The position numbers and the translations under genes were made by a program. A stretch of 38,989 nt of DNA from DATEJJ01 sp039649115 (GTDB lineage: Bacteria > Actinomycetota > Actinomycetes > Mycobacteriales > Micromonosporaceae), in the NCBI GenBank assembly GCA_039649115.1, contig JBBWZQ010000046.1, positions 1 through 38,989 on the forward strand, in the 5' to 3' direction. The notes beneath the pieces are model-generated. The model saw nothing but the letters and a program-made list of their open reading frames with translations. It had not been told where the DNA came from and did not search any database. Every line of letters starts with the position of its first letter. Position 1 is the first letter of the stretch. Positions 8,532 to 15,991 of this stretch are shown piece by piece.

Positions 8532-9722
8532 CTAGCCTTCGGCGCAGTTGCCCGTTTTCGCGGTCGCGGTGGCGTGCCGGCCGGTTGACATCACCGGGCT
8601 CGCCTCGGCGGCGGTGAGCGCGTAGCCGGTCTGCTCGTCGCCCGCGGCCGCCGCGAAGATCACGCCAAGCACCTGGCCGGTCGGGTTGACCAGGGGTCCG
8701 CCCGAGTTTCCGCTGCGCACCAGCCCGCGGATCGTGTAGATGTCGCGGGTCACGGTGTTGGCGTTGTAGATGTCCGGCCCGCGGATCAGGCCGACGTCGC
8801 GCACCCGGGCGGACTGCGCGTTGTACGGGCCGTCCAGCGGGTAGCCGAGCACGACCGCGTCGGCACCCGAGCCGGCCCGGCTGCTGGCGAAGCTCATCAC
8901 CGGGCCGGTCAGCCCCGGCACGTTGATCACGGCGAGATCCCGCTCCGGGTCGTAGACGACCACCCGTGCCGACAGCCGGTTGCCGTTCTGCACCACCGAG
9001 ACGCTGTCGGTACCCGCGACCACATGCGCGTTGGTCAGTACGTGCTCGGACGCATAGATGAAGCCGGAGCCCTCGATGCGTTTGCCGCACGACGACGCGT
9101 TGCCCAGGATCTTCACGACCGAGCTACGCGCCCTGGTCACGACCGCCGACCCGGCCAGCGCCCCGTCCGGCGCCTGCACCTGACGCACGTGCGTCGGGTC
9201 GAGGTCGCCGAAGACGTTGGGGAAGCCGTCGGTGTTGACACTCTGCCGCAGCGCGTCGGACAGCGTCCTGGCCTGGCTGGGCATCAGCACGTTGATGCCG
9301 TGCAGCAACGCGCTGTTCTTGACCGACTGGGCCAGGCCCGGCAGCGACGAGGAGCCCAGCGGCACGGCGACCAACCAGGCGACGAGCAGCACCGCCACCG
9401 CGGAGACGGCCGCCCCGCCCAGGTCGTCGACCGTGCGGGCGGCGTCACTGTGGATGTTGGCGCGGAGCTTGGCACCCAGCCAGCCGGCAAGGGCCTGGCC
9501 GGCAATCGCCATCAGGAACACGGTCGCCAGCGAGATGAACACGCGGGGCGCCGCGGTGTGCGCGAAGTTGGCCAGCCACGGCCCCAGTTGCAGGCCGATG
9601 GCCGCGCCGCCGAAGAAGCCCGCGAAGGAGAGCAGGCCGATGACGAAGCCCTGACGGTACCCGTTCACCGCGAAGATCACGATGAGGATGACCAACACTA
9701 CGTCGACGAGGCTGCCGTACAC
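8532..9722 (-). CDS. marP: Membrane-bound periplasmic serine protease MarP
   Basis: A 396-residue protease of the MarP family, which in M. tuberculosis (Rv3671c) is needed for acid resistance. Four N-terminal membrane helices (about 4-19, 26-47, 60-80, 102-122) resemble a CvpA-like domain. The chymotrypsin-like domain follows with H233 (TNAHVV), D262 (ERDLAV) and S340 (SGNSGGPL). C212 and C393 match the two cysteines that form the regulatory disulfide of the mycobacterial protein. The GTG at 9722 is chosen because the first helix starts at once and the NUDIX gene stops 5 bases upstream; TACCCT also lies 7 bases before it. It is the last gene of the nth-tlpA-nudix-marP run. Confidence 0.94.
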   Translation of the reverse strand: MYGSLVDVVLVILIVIFAVNGYRQGFVIGLLSFAGFFGGAAIGLQLGPWLANFAHTAAPRVFISLATVFLMAIAGQALAGWLGAKLRANIHSDAARTVDDLGGAAVSAVAVLLVAWLVAVPLGSSSLPGLAQSVKNSALLHGINVLMPSQARTLSDALRQSVNTDGFPNVFGDLDPTHVRQVQAPDGALAGSAVVTRARSSVVKILGNASSCGKRIEGSGFIYASEHVLTNAHVVAGTDSVSVVQNGNRLSARVVVYDPERDLAVINVPGLTGPVMSFASSRAGSGADAVVLGYPLDGPYNAQSARVRDVGLIRGPDIYNANTVTRDIYTIRGLVRSGNSGGPLVNPTGQVLGVIFAAAAGDEQTGYALTAAEASPVMSTGRHATATAKTGNCAEG

Positions 9723-9727
9723 GGACC

Positions 9728-10420
9728 CTAGGGTACGGGCCGGTCGCCAGCTACCGGCAACTCGACCGGGGTGGCCTCCCGCGACCAGGGCCGCGCCCAG
9801 CCGGCCATGGTCAACAGCGTGTCGAGTACGCCGGCGGTGAATCCCCAGATCAGCATCTGTCTGACCCGGAAGGCGGTGCCGATGAAGCCGCTCGGATGGC
9901 GCAGCCGGATCCGGTTGGCCGGATCGGTCAACTCCGCGACCGGTATCCGCTCCACCCGGGCCACCTCGGCCCGGTCCCGGGGCCAGACCGGATGCGGCAC
10001 CCGCCACCACGCCAGTACCGGGGTCACCACGAACCGGCTCACCGGGATCCACAGGGGCGGGAGCGTGGCGAGCACCGCCACGCTCGCCCGGTCGAGCCCG
10101 ATCTCCTCGTGAGCCTCGCGCAGGGCGGTCGCGGCCGGGTCCGGGTCGCCCGGATCGGCCGCCCCACCCGGGAACGCCGGCTGCCCCGCGTGGTGGCGCA
10201 TGTCGGCGGCCCGTTCCAGCACCACGACGTCCGGCTCGCCCGGTGCCGCCTCGCCCAGCAGGATCAGCACGGCGCTGGGCCGGCCCCCGTCCGCCGGCGT
10301 GGGCAGCCGGCTGAAGTCGCTGGTACGGGCGCCGGCGATGCGCTCCAGCAGCGGCGACCACCAGCCCGGCAGGTCCCCCCTCGTGTCATGCCCGGAGGTC
10401 AGGTCGCGCTCGGCGGTCAT
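9728..10420 (-). CDS. CoA-pyrophosphatase-type NUDIX hydrolase
   Basis: A 230-residue cytoplasmic NUDIX hydrolase. It has the extended motif that marks the CoA diphosphatase group (MRHHAGQPAFPGG) directly followed by the catalytic NUDIX helix (ALREAHEEIGL, with the metal-binding Glu residues in REAHEE). Family members cleave CoA or related nucleotide diphosphates; the exact substrate is not shown by sequence. The ATG at 10420 overlaps the TGA of the upstream thioredoxin-like gene by four bases (ATGA), indicating translational coupling. Its own stop lies 5 bases before the marP start. In M. tuberculosis the orthologous position is Rv3672c, also next to marP. Confidence 0.9.
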   Translation of the reverse strand: MTAERDLTSGHDTRGDLPGWWSPLLERIAGARTSDFSRLPTPADGGRPSAVLILLGEAAPGEPDVVVLERAADMRHHAGQPAFPGGAADPGDPDPAATALREAHEEIGLDRASVAVLATLPPLWIPVSRFVVTPVLAWWRVPHPVWPRDRAEVARVERIPVAELTDPANRIRLRHPSGFIGTAFRVRQMLIWGFTAGVLDTLLTMAGWARPWSREATPVELPVAGDRPVP

Positions 10421-11160
10421 GCCACGCCCAGGTAGGTGTGGACGAGCCCGACCAGCGACGCCTCGGTGAGCGGGTCGCCCGCGTAGACGTGGCGGACGCG
10501 ACCTCCCGCGTCGACGAGGAGCGTCGTGGGCAGGCCGGTGTGGCCGAGGCCGTGCAGCAGCAGCTGCCGTTCGTCGTACACGTTGGGATAGGTGATGCCG
10601 AGATCCTGGATCACCGAGCCGGCGCCGGTCCGGGTGTCGGCGGTGTCCACCCCCACGACGGTGACCTGCGTTGCCGCGCGCGTCGCGTACCGCTGGATCG
10701 CCGGCATCTCCACCCGGCACGGCGTGCACCACGACGCCCAGAGGTTGAGCACGGCGGGCCGGCCCAGCGCGGCGAGGCGCACCTGTGCACCACCCGCGAA
10801 GCACGGCAGGCTCAGGTCGGGCAGTGCACTGCCCCGCGACGACGCGGCCGGGTCGGACCGCGCGGAGTCGGCCTGTGTCGATGCGGCCGGTGCGGCGGCG
10901 GGCGGTGACGACACGGCGGCCGGTGGCATGCCGGACGGTGGAGGGCCAGCCGGCGACGAGCCGGACGGTGACGAGGCGGACGGTGCGGCGGCGACCGGAG
11001 ACAGGCAGGACGCCGCCGCACCGGACGGCGCCACCTGGGCGGCGGTTGACCCGGCCGGCGCGTCGCAACCGGCCACGAGGAGCGCGGCCAGCGCCACGAC
11101 CGCCAGCGCCACGACCGGCCGCGCTACGACCGGCAGCGCCCGCCCGGCCCGGCGGGTCAC
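10417..11160 (-). CDS. TlpA/ResA-like thioredoxin-fold lipoprotein
   Basis: A 247-residue exported thiol-disulfide oxidoreductase. The N-terminus is a lipoprotein signal with lipobox LVAGC (C32). A long Ser/Pro/Ala-rich linker (about 50-110) holds the domain away from the membrane. The thioredoxin domain carries the active site WCTPC (C145, C148) and the cis-proline in GLPTT (P211). Such proteins reduce or oxidise extracytoplasmic cysteines, for example in cytochrome c or cell-envelope proteins; the partner is unknown, though MarP encoded two genes later has a cysteine pair. The GTG at 11160 overlaps the nth TGA by four bases (GTGA), and its own stop overlaps the NUDIX ATG. The position matches Rv3673c. 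Confidence 0.92.
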   Translation of the reverse strand: MTRRAGRALPVVARPVVALAVVALAALLVAGCDAPAGSTAAQVAPSGAAASCLSPVAAAPSASSPSGSSPAGPPPSGMPPAAVSSPPAAAPAASTQADSARSDPAASSRGSALPDLSLPCFAGGAQVRLAALGRPAVLNLWASWCTPCRVEMPAIQRYATRAATQVTVVGVDTADTRTGAGSVIQDLGITYPNVYDERQLLLHGLGHTGLPTTLLVDAGGRVRHVYAGDPLTEASLVGLVHTYLGVA

Positions 11161-11897
11161 GGCGCCGGTACCCCGGCCAGCTCCGCGAGTTCCGCGACCC
11201 GGGGGCCTTTCAGCAGCTTGGCCGCGGCCAGCGGATCCGTCGGACCCAGACCGTAGGAGGGGCACCAGGTGGCCAGGGTGCAGGCCCCGCACGCCGGCTT
11301 GCGGGCGTGGCACACCCGCCGGCCGTGGAAGATGATCCGGTGCGAGAGCATCGTCCACTCGCGACGCTCGATCAGCTTGCCGACGGCAGTCTCGATCTTG
11401 ACAGGGTCGGTCTCGTCGGTCCACTGCCATCGCCCCACCAGGCGCTGGAAGTGGGTGTCCACGGTCAACCCCGGGGTGTCGAACGCGTTGCCGAGGATGA
11501 CGTTGGCCGTCTTGCGCCCGATGCCGGGCAGCGTGACCAGGTCGACGAGGCGGCCGGGCACCTGGCCGCCGTACCGCTCCACGAGAGCCTGGCCGAGCTT
11601 GATCAGCGAGTCGGTCTTGTTCCGGAAGAACCCGGTCGGCTTGATCATCTCTTCCAGCTCGGCACGGTCGGCCGCGGCGTAGTCGGGCGCGGTCGGGTAG
11701 CGGGCGAAGACCTTCGGGGTCACCTCGTTGACCCGCTGGTCCGTGCACTGCGCGGACAGGATGGTGGCCACCGACAACTCCAGCGCGTTGCGGTGGTCCA
11801 ACTCGCAGTGCGCGTCGGGGTGCGCCTCGGCCAGGGCTCGCGCCATCCGGCGGGCGCGGCGCTTGCGCGCCAGGTCAGTTTCGGTAGTCCTCGCCAC
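11157..11897 (-). CDS. nth: Endonuclease III (DNA glycosylase/AP lyase)
   Basis: A base-excision repair enzyme that removes oxidised pyrimidines and cuts at abasic sites, 246 residues. The helix-hairpin-helix LPGIGRKTANVILG carries the catalytic lysine K129, and VDTHFQRL carries the catalytic aspartate D147. The iron-sulfur loop is C196-x6-C203-x2-C206-x5-C212, so the [4Fe-4S] cluster should be present. The GTG at 11897 has TAGTTT exactly 6 bases upstream and no ribosome binding site, suggesting a leaderless transcript that would also carry the three downstream genes. The stop overlaps the thioredoxin-like gene start (GTGA). Confidence 0.96.
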   Translation of the reverse strand: MARTTETDLARKRRARRMARALAEAHPDAHCELDHRNALELSVATILSAQCTDQRVNEVTPKVFARYPTAPDYAAADRAELEEMIKPTGFFRNKTDSLIKLGQALVERYGGQVPGRLVDLVTLPGIGRKTANVILGNAFDTPGLTVDTHFQRLVGRWQWTDETDPVKIETAVGKLIERREWTMLSHRIIFHGRRVCHARKPACGACTLATWCPSYGLGPTDPLAAAKLLKGPRVAELAELAGVPAP

Positions 11898-11909
11898 GGC
11901 ATAAAACTA
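11898..11909 (-). promoter_or_regulatory. Candidate leaderless promoter of the nth-tlpA-nudix-marP run
   Basis: On the minus strand TAGTTT (11909-11904) lies 6 bases before the nth GTG. It fits TAnnnT, and its spacing would put transcription start at the start codon. No ribosome binding site and no clear -35 are seen. Confidence 0.4.
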
Positions 11910-11919
11910 GCGCCGCTTC

Positions 11920-13110
11920 CTATGGCGGCGTAATCGTCCCGTCCGTACCGATCTTCGCGCCGGTACCCGGGAAGTCGCTGCGGGTCAGCGAGCGTACCTG
12001 TGCCCAGGCGCGGTGGTTGGGATCCATCCGCGGGACGCCCGGCGCGACCATCTGGGTGGCGACGAGCTTGCCGGCCACGAAGTGCCCGGTCGCGTCGAGC
12101 GTCACCCGCAGCACCCCGCTGATGCCGAGCACCCCGCCGGTGGACAGCGCGTGGTACCCGGCGAAGTTGCCCATGCTGTACGCGATCAGATGACTCTTGT
12201 AGAACTCCATCCCGCGCATGACGTGCGGGCCATGCATGATCACGATGTCCGCCCCCGCGTCGACCACCGCGTGGCCGAAGGCGAGGGAGTTGCCCCGGTT
12301 CTCGCCGAGGAAGAACTCGGTACCCGGCCGTACATGCGTCTTGTCGGAGCCCTCGGCGCCCACGTGCGCCTGCACGATGACGATGTCCGCCTGGGTCTTC
12401 GCCTTCTTCACGAAGTCGGCCGCGCCCGGGATGTCGGTGAGGCTGTTGGCCCATTCGTACGGCGCGAAGCCCACGACCGCGACCTTGACTCCCTTGACGG
12501 TGGTCGTCGCGATCATGCCCGGCGGCCCGGTGTACTTGATGCCGGCGCCGGTCAGCGTCGCCTCGGTCTGCTGCTGCCCCGCCAGCCCGAAGTCCCGCGC
12601 GTGGTTGTTGGCCAGGTTCATCAGGGAGAACCCGGCCTCGGTCAGGGCGCGGACGTAGCTGGGCGGAGCGCGGAACGCGTGGCAGCCGCTACTGGCCGCG
12701 CCGCACTTGGTGTGCCCGGTGTCATTGGTGATGGGCTCCTCCAGGTTGCCCATCTGCAGATCCGCCACGAGCGCGTCGTGCACGTTGTCGAAGAAGCCCC
12801 GGCCGCCGTTGGGCGGCACGTTCGGTGCCGCGGCGAGGATGGTGTCCCCGACCGCGGAGAGCGTGAAGGTACCGCCGGCCGGAGCAGCCGGCGAGGCCTT
12901 CGCGGCGGCGCTGTGCGGGGCCGGCGTCGGCTGGGGCGGTGCCGCCCCGGTTCGGGTGCCGTGCCCGCGCAGCAGCACGGCCGCGCCGAAGCTGCCCGCA
13001 CCGACGAGCAGGATCGCCAGCGCGACGACGAACAGCAGCGCGGTTCGGCTGCGGGCGCCGCGTGGAGCGGCGGGCGGAGGCGGCGTGGTCGGCGCGCCGT
13101 ACACGGTCAT
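11920..13110 (-). CDS. CapA-family (poly-gamma-glutamate synthesis-like) exported protein
   Basis: A 396-residue membrane-anchored protein. A Pro-rich cytosolic start is followed by one membrane helix (about 23-47), a Pro/Ala linker and a calcineurin-like CapA domain from about residue 80. Metal-site motifs of that fold are visible: SAVGDTIL, MGNLEEPIT, LANNHARDFG, HVGAEGSDK, HGPHVMRG and YSMGNF. CapA proteins are linked to poly-gamma-glutamate capsule in Bacillus, but most actinobacterial members stand alone, as here, and their substrate is unknown. The ATG at 13110 is chosen because MTVYGAP precedes the Pro-rich tail directly; no strong ribosome binding site is seen. A possible -10, TATCGT, lies about 50 bases upstream. 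No capB/capC genes are nearby. Confidence 0.88.
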   Translation of the reverse strand: MTVYGAPTTPPPPAAPRGARSRTALLFVVALAILLVGAGSFGAAVLLRGHGTRTGAAPPQPTPAPHSAAAKASPAAPAGGTFTLSAVGDTILAAAPNVPPNGGRGFFDNVHDALVADLQMGNLEEPITNDTGHTKCGAASSGCHAFRAPPSYVRALTEAGFSLMNLANNHARDFGLAGQQQTEATLTGAGIKYTGPPGMIATTTVKGVKVAVVGFAPYEWANSLTDIPGAADFVKKAKTQADIVIVQAHVGAEGSDKTHVRPGTEFFLGENRGNSLAFGHAVVDAGADIVIMHGPHVMRGMEFYKSHLIAYSMGNFAGYHALSTGGVLGISGVLRVTLDATGHFVAGKLVATQMVAPGVPRMDPNHRAWAQVRSLTRSDFPGTGAKIGTDGTITPP

Positions 13111-13207
13111 GTCCGGATGTGTCCCAGTGTCGAGAGCTGTACGCGAGGTCAGACTCTGGGCACGATAGCGGAGCGGGGCTCGTCTTTGCTGCCCGTTTCG
13201 CTCTATT

Positions 13208-13891
13208 TCATGTTCGCTGGACGGGTTCCTCCGGCATCCGATCGGACCAGGATTCGCCGCCGGCGAGCCAGCACCGGCCACCCGCCAGTACCGCCGCGTG
13301 CGCCGCCCGCGCGACCCGGGCGCCCCAGCGCGAGCGCGGCCCCCCGTACGGCTCGGCCGCGCCATCGACGGGGCACAGCACGCAGGTCGCGTCCGTGGCG
13401 GTACCGGTGCCCGGCACGCCCAGCTCCGCCAACGCCTGCGCCTTGGCCTCGGCCACCGTCGCCACCGCGTTGACGAGCGCGGCGGGCGACAGTGCGGCGG
13501 GCACCCACACGACCACGTTCACGGTATCCGGGCGCCAGCGCACCAGATCGCCATCCGGCGCCGCCGCCCAGCCCGGAGCGCCCAGCCCGATCGTGGCCAC
13601 CACCTGCGCACCGCCGTCGTCCGCGAGCACGAAGTCGGCCACGTCCACGCCGGTCAGCAGGCCGACGCCGGGGCCGCGCAGCCCGAGCCCGGCGGCCATC
13701 TCGGCCAGATGCGCCCGCGGATCGGGCCGGTCATAAGACATGGGTACGGAGGCGTTGAGCACCCAGTGCCGGGTGCCGATCCCGCCGCCCAGCGCCGCGG
13801 AGGAGATCGCCAGCACGGGAGCGTCGAGGCGCCAGACGAGCACGGGCGCGGGTACTCCGTCCTCGTACCGCTCGGTCAGCTGTGGCCGCAT
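13208..13891 (-). CDS. cbiZ: Adenosylcobinamide amidohydrolase (CbiZ family)
   Basis: A 227-residue protein with the pattern of CbiZ-type amidohydrolases: SSAALGGGIGTRHWVLNASV, then MSYDRPDPRAHLAEMAAGLG, GVGLLTGVDVAD, VNVVVWVP, AVATVAEAKAQAL and GTGTATDATCVLCP. CbiZ removes the aminopropanol side chain from salvaged (adenosyl)cobinamide to give adenosylcobyric acid, which re-enters cobalamin synthesis. No other cobalamin gene or B12 riboswitch is visible nearby, so the role rests on family similarity. The gene is divergent from crp with about 100 bases between starts. The C-terminal end (GESWSDRMPEEPVQRT) is not conserved family sequence as far as I recall. Confidence 0.8.
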   Translation of the reverse strand: MRPQLTERYEDGVPAPVLVWRLDAPVLAISSAALGGGIGTRHWVLNASVPMSYDRPDPRAHLAEMAAGLGLRGPGVGLLTGVDVADFVLADDGGAQVVATIGLGAPGWAAAPDGDLVRWRPDTVNVVVWVPAALSPAALVNAVATVAEAKAQALAELGVPGTGTATDATCVLCPVDGAAEPYGGPRSRWGARVARAAHAAVLAGGRCWLAGGESWSDRMPEEPVQRT

Positions 13892-13994
13892 GAACGCAAT
13901 CGTCGCGTACTGCTTTGTGGGGTGGACTTCGGGTTGTGGTCACGATGTGCCTAGACTGACTTCCGCGCGTCATCCGCGCAGGTGGAGGTGCGAG

Positions 13995-14672
13995 ATGGAC
14001 GAGGTACTGGCTCGCAGCGGAATCTTCCAGGGTGTTGACCCCGATGCGGCCGAAGCGCTGGCGAAGGATCTCGAAACACTGGAGATCCGCAAGGGCGAGG
14101 TCGTCTTCAACGAAGGCGAGCCCGGTGACAGCCTCTACATCATCCTCTCTGGCAAGATCAAGCTCGGTCGCCGGGCCGCCGACGGCCGGCAGAACCTGGT
14201 CTCGATCATGGGCCCGTCCGACATGATCGGCGAGCTGTCCCTCTTCGACCCCGGCCCCCGCACGGCCACGGCGACGGCGGTCGTCGACACGCGCCTGTCC
14301 CGGCTGCGCAAGACCGCGCTGCGGCCCTGGCTGACCAACCGGCCCGAGATCGCCGAGCAGTTGCTGCGGGTACTGGCCAGGAGGCTGCGCCGGACGAACG
14401 ACGCGCTGGCCGACCTGATCTTCACGGACGTACCCGGCCGGGTCGCCAAGAACCTGCTGCAGTTGGCGAGCCGGTTCGGCACCCGGGACGGCGGCGTCCT
14501 GCGGGTCACCCACGACCTCACCCAGGAGGAGCTGGCCCAACTGGTCGGCGCGTCCCGGGAGACGGTCAACAAGGCGCTGGCCGACTTCGCCTCGCGTGGA
14601 TGGCTGCGGCTGGACGGCAAGAGCGTCATCATCCTCGATCCCGAGCGCCTCGCCCGCCGCGCCCGCGTCTGA
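13995..14672 (+). CDS. crp: Crp/Fnr-family cAMP-responsive transcription regulator
   Basis: A 225-residue dimeric regulator. The cAMP-binding domain has the phosphate-binding cassette GELSLFDPGPRTATA with G79, E80 and R89-T90, closely matching M. tuberculosis CRP (Rv3676), so cAMP binding is likely. The C-terminal winged helix has LTQEELAQLVGASRETVNKA as its helix-turn-helix. The ATG at 13995 follows GGAGG (13984-13988) at good spacing; a longer in-frame upstream extension has no conserved sequence. A -10-like TAGACT lies about 40 bases upstream. The gene is divergent from cbiZ and is followed at once by a hairpin terminator. A predicted adenylate cyclase is encoded 12 kb downstream on the other strand. 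Confidence 0.96.
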   Translation: MDEVLARSGIFQGVDPDAAEALAKDLETLEIRKGEVVFNEGEPGDSLYIILSGKIKLGRRAADGRQNLVSIMGPSDMIGELSLFDPGPRTATATAVVDTRLSRLRKTALRPWLTNRPEIAEQLLRVLARRLRRTNDALADLIFTDVPGRVAKNLLQLASRFGTRDGGVLRVTHDLTQEELAQLVGASRETVNKALADFASRGWLRLDGKSVIILDPERLARRARV

Positions 14673-14687
14673 GGGCGGCTGCCGCCC
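14673..14687 (+). terminator. Hairpin directly after the crp stop
   Basis: GGGCGG (14673-14678), a 3-base loop CTG and CCGCCC (14682-14687) form a perfect 6-bp stem starting at the base after the crp stop codon. There is no T-run, as is usual for actinobacterial hairpin terminators. Confidence 0.45.
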
Positions 14688-14716
14688 GCTCCGCTCGCCC
14701 GGCCTCCCCACCGCCC

Positions 14717-14947
14717 TGATCACGCCGACCACCACCCTGATCACACCGACCACCGCCCTGATCACCCGGACCACGGCCTGATCACCCGGACCACGCCCTG
14801 ATCACCCGGACCACGCCCTGATCACCCGGACCACGGCCTGATCACCCGAGCTGGTGCCCTGATCACGGAACTGCCGCTCTGATCACGCGAACGTGCCCCC
14901 TGATCACGACGTCGGCGCCCTGATCACGACAGATCGGGCATTGATCG
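14717..14947. repeat. Helically phased array of TGATCAC palindromes (about 20.5-base period)
   Basis: TGATCAC occurs at 14717, 14738, 14759, 14779, 14799, 14819, 14839, 14860, 14880, 14901 and 14921, with a degenerate TGATCG at 14942. Spacings are only 20 or 21 bases (mean 20.45), two helical turns. Four central units are nearly identical over 20 bases (ctgatcacccggaccacg plus two bases), but the outer units share only the core and the spacing. No open frame with coding character covers it. One further isolated TGATCAC is at 15018. Function unknown; a multi-site protein-binding region is the simplest reading. Confidence 0.9.
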
Positions 14948-15340
14948 CGATCCGGCGGAGTTTCGCGCAGTTGACTGCACATACCTCCGCCGCACTCCGA
15001 TCTCCGCCCTCTCCGCTTGATCACGGCGGCCGAGCCGCCCGCAGCTCCAACGGGCACACCGACCTCACCGGCCCGCCGACGCTCCCACGGCCGCCGACCC
15101 CACCGACCACCGCCGACCCACCGACCACCGCCGACCATCGCCGACCCACCGAGCACCGCCGGCCACCGACGACCCCCGCCGACCCCACCGACCCCACCAA
15201 CCACCGCCGATCCCCACCGGCCACCGCCGATCCCCACCGGCCCACCGCCGACCCCCACCGGCCCACCGCAGACCCCCACCAACTACCCCCGGTCCCCACC
15301 GGCCACCGCCGACCCCATCGCCGACACCCGAGCTAAAAGA
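14948..15340. repeat. C-rich low-complexity intergenic region with a second 20-21-base tandem array
   Basis: This gene-free stretch before tetR is extremely C-rich on the plus strand from about 15041. Early units are irregular variants of ccgacccaccgaccaccg. From 15207 six units start at 15207, 15227, 15248, 15269, 15289 and 15309 (steps 20, 21, 21, 20, 20), each like ccgatccccaccggccaccg. The unit resembles the central unit of the TGATCAC array with the palindrome lost. The minus strand is G-rich with runs of three to five G separated by 5-8 bases, so quadruplex structure is possible. Frames reading through it give only Pro/His or Gly/Arg runs and are not called as genes. Confidence 0.7.
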
Positions 15341-15347
15341 TGCAGGC

Positions 15348-15382
15348 TTGACTGTTTGTTTTGGGGCGGGCAGGCTGGACCC
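15348..15382 (+). promoter_or_regulatory. Promoter of the tetR-led acyl-CoA operon
   Basis: TTGACT (15348-15353), a 17-base spacer and CAGGCT (15371-15376) form a -35/-10 pair, with the tetR GTG 6 bases later, so the message is probably leaderless. The T/G-rich spacer (gtttgttttgg) is the only AT-leaning stretch nearby and may hold the operator for the TetR protein itself. Confidence 0.55.
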
Positions 15383-15982
15383 GTGGTTGTCCGGACCCCG
15401 CAGCAGGAGCGCAGCCGCGCGACCCGGCAGCGGCTGCTGGCGGCGACGCTGGACTGCCTGATCGAGCACGGCTGGTCGGGGACCACCACCACCCTCATCG
15501 CCGAGAAGGCCGGCGTGTCCCGCGGCGCCCAGTTGCACCACTACCCCACGAAGGCCGCGCTCGTCCTGGCCGCGGTCGAGCACCTGGCCCAGCGGCGCGC
15601 CGACGACCTGCGCGCCGAGGCGGCCAACCTGCCCGCCGGCACCGGCCAGCGGATCGACCGGGTGCTCGATCTGCTGGCCGCCGCGTTCACCGGCCCGCTG
15701 TTCGTCGCGGCCCTGGAGGTCTGGGTCGCCGCCCGCACCGAGCCCGACCTGCGCGCCGCCCTCGTCCCGCTGGAGGCCCGGGTGGGTCGGGAGATGCACC
15801 ACGTCGCCGTCGACCTGCTCGGCGTGGACCAGTCCCGGCCGGGAGCGCGCGCCGCCATCCAGGCCACCCTCGACCTGCTGCGCGGGCTGGGCGTGGCCAA
15901 CCTGCTGACCGACGACTCAGCCAGGCGCCAGCTGCTGCTGGCCGCGTGGAAGCGGCAGCTGGCCCAGATCCTGTCTAGCTGA
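15383..15982 (+). CDS. TetR-family transcriptional regulator
   Basis: A 199-residue one-component regulator and probably the autorepressor of the operon it leads. Near the N-terminus the TetR DNA-binding fold is clear: RLLAATLDCLIEHGWSGTTT then LIAEKAGVSRGAQLHHYPTK. The C-terminal half is a helical ligand-binding domain without an identified ligand; an acyl-CoA intermediate of the operon is a reasonable guess. The GTG at 15383 is chosen because it follows a -35/-10 pair at leaderless spacing. Upstream in-frame sequence is only C-rich repeat. The stop is 9 bases before the TIGR03084 gene, whose ribosome binding site overlaps the tetR stop. Confidence 0.92.
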   Translation: MVVRTPQQERSRATRQRLLAATLDCLIEHGWSGTTTTLIAEKAGVSRGAQLHHYPTKAALVLAAVEHLAQRRADDLRAEAANLPAGTGQRIDRVLDLLAAAFTGPLFVAALEVWVAARTEPDLRAALVPLEARVGREMHHVAVDLLGVDQSRPGARAAIQATLDLLRGLGVANLLTDDSARRQLLLAAWKRQLAQILSS

Positions 15983-15991
15983 GGGGGAAAC

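Noticed and set aside
14717..14947. CRISPR array
   Set aside because: Only 7-8 bases are conserved per unit and the intervening sequence is 12-13 bases, far too short for repeats and spacers; no cas genes are present.
14863..15282. A minus-strand Gly-rich frame of 139 codons
   Set aside because: It is the translation of the C-rich repeats, with no ribosome binding site or family resemblance.
15017..15382. An N-terminal extension of the TetR frame through the C-rich tract
   Set aside because: It would encode only Pro/His/Thr low-complexity sequence; the promoter and the family start support GTG 15383.
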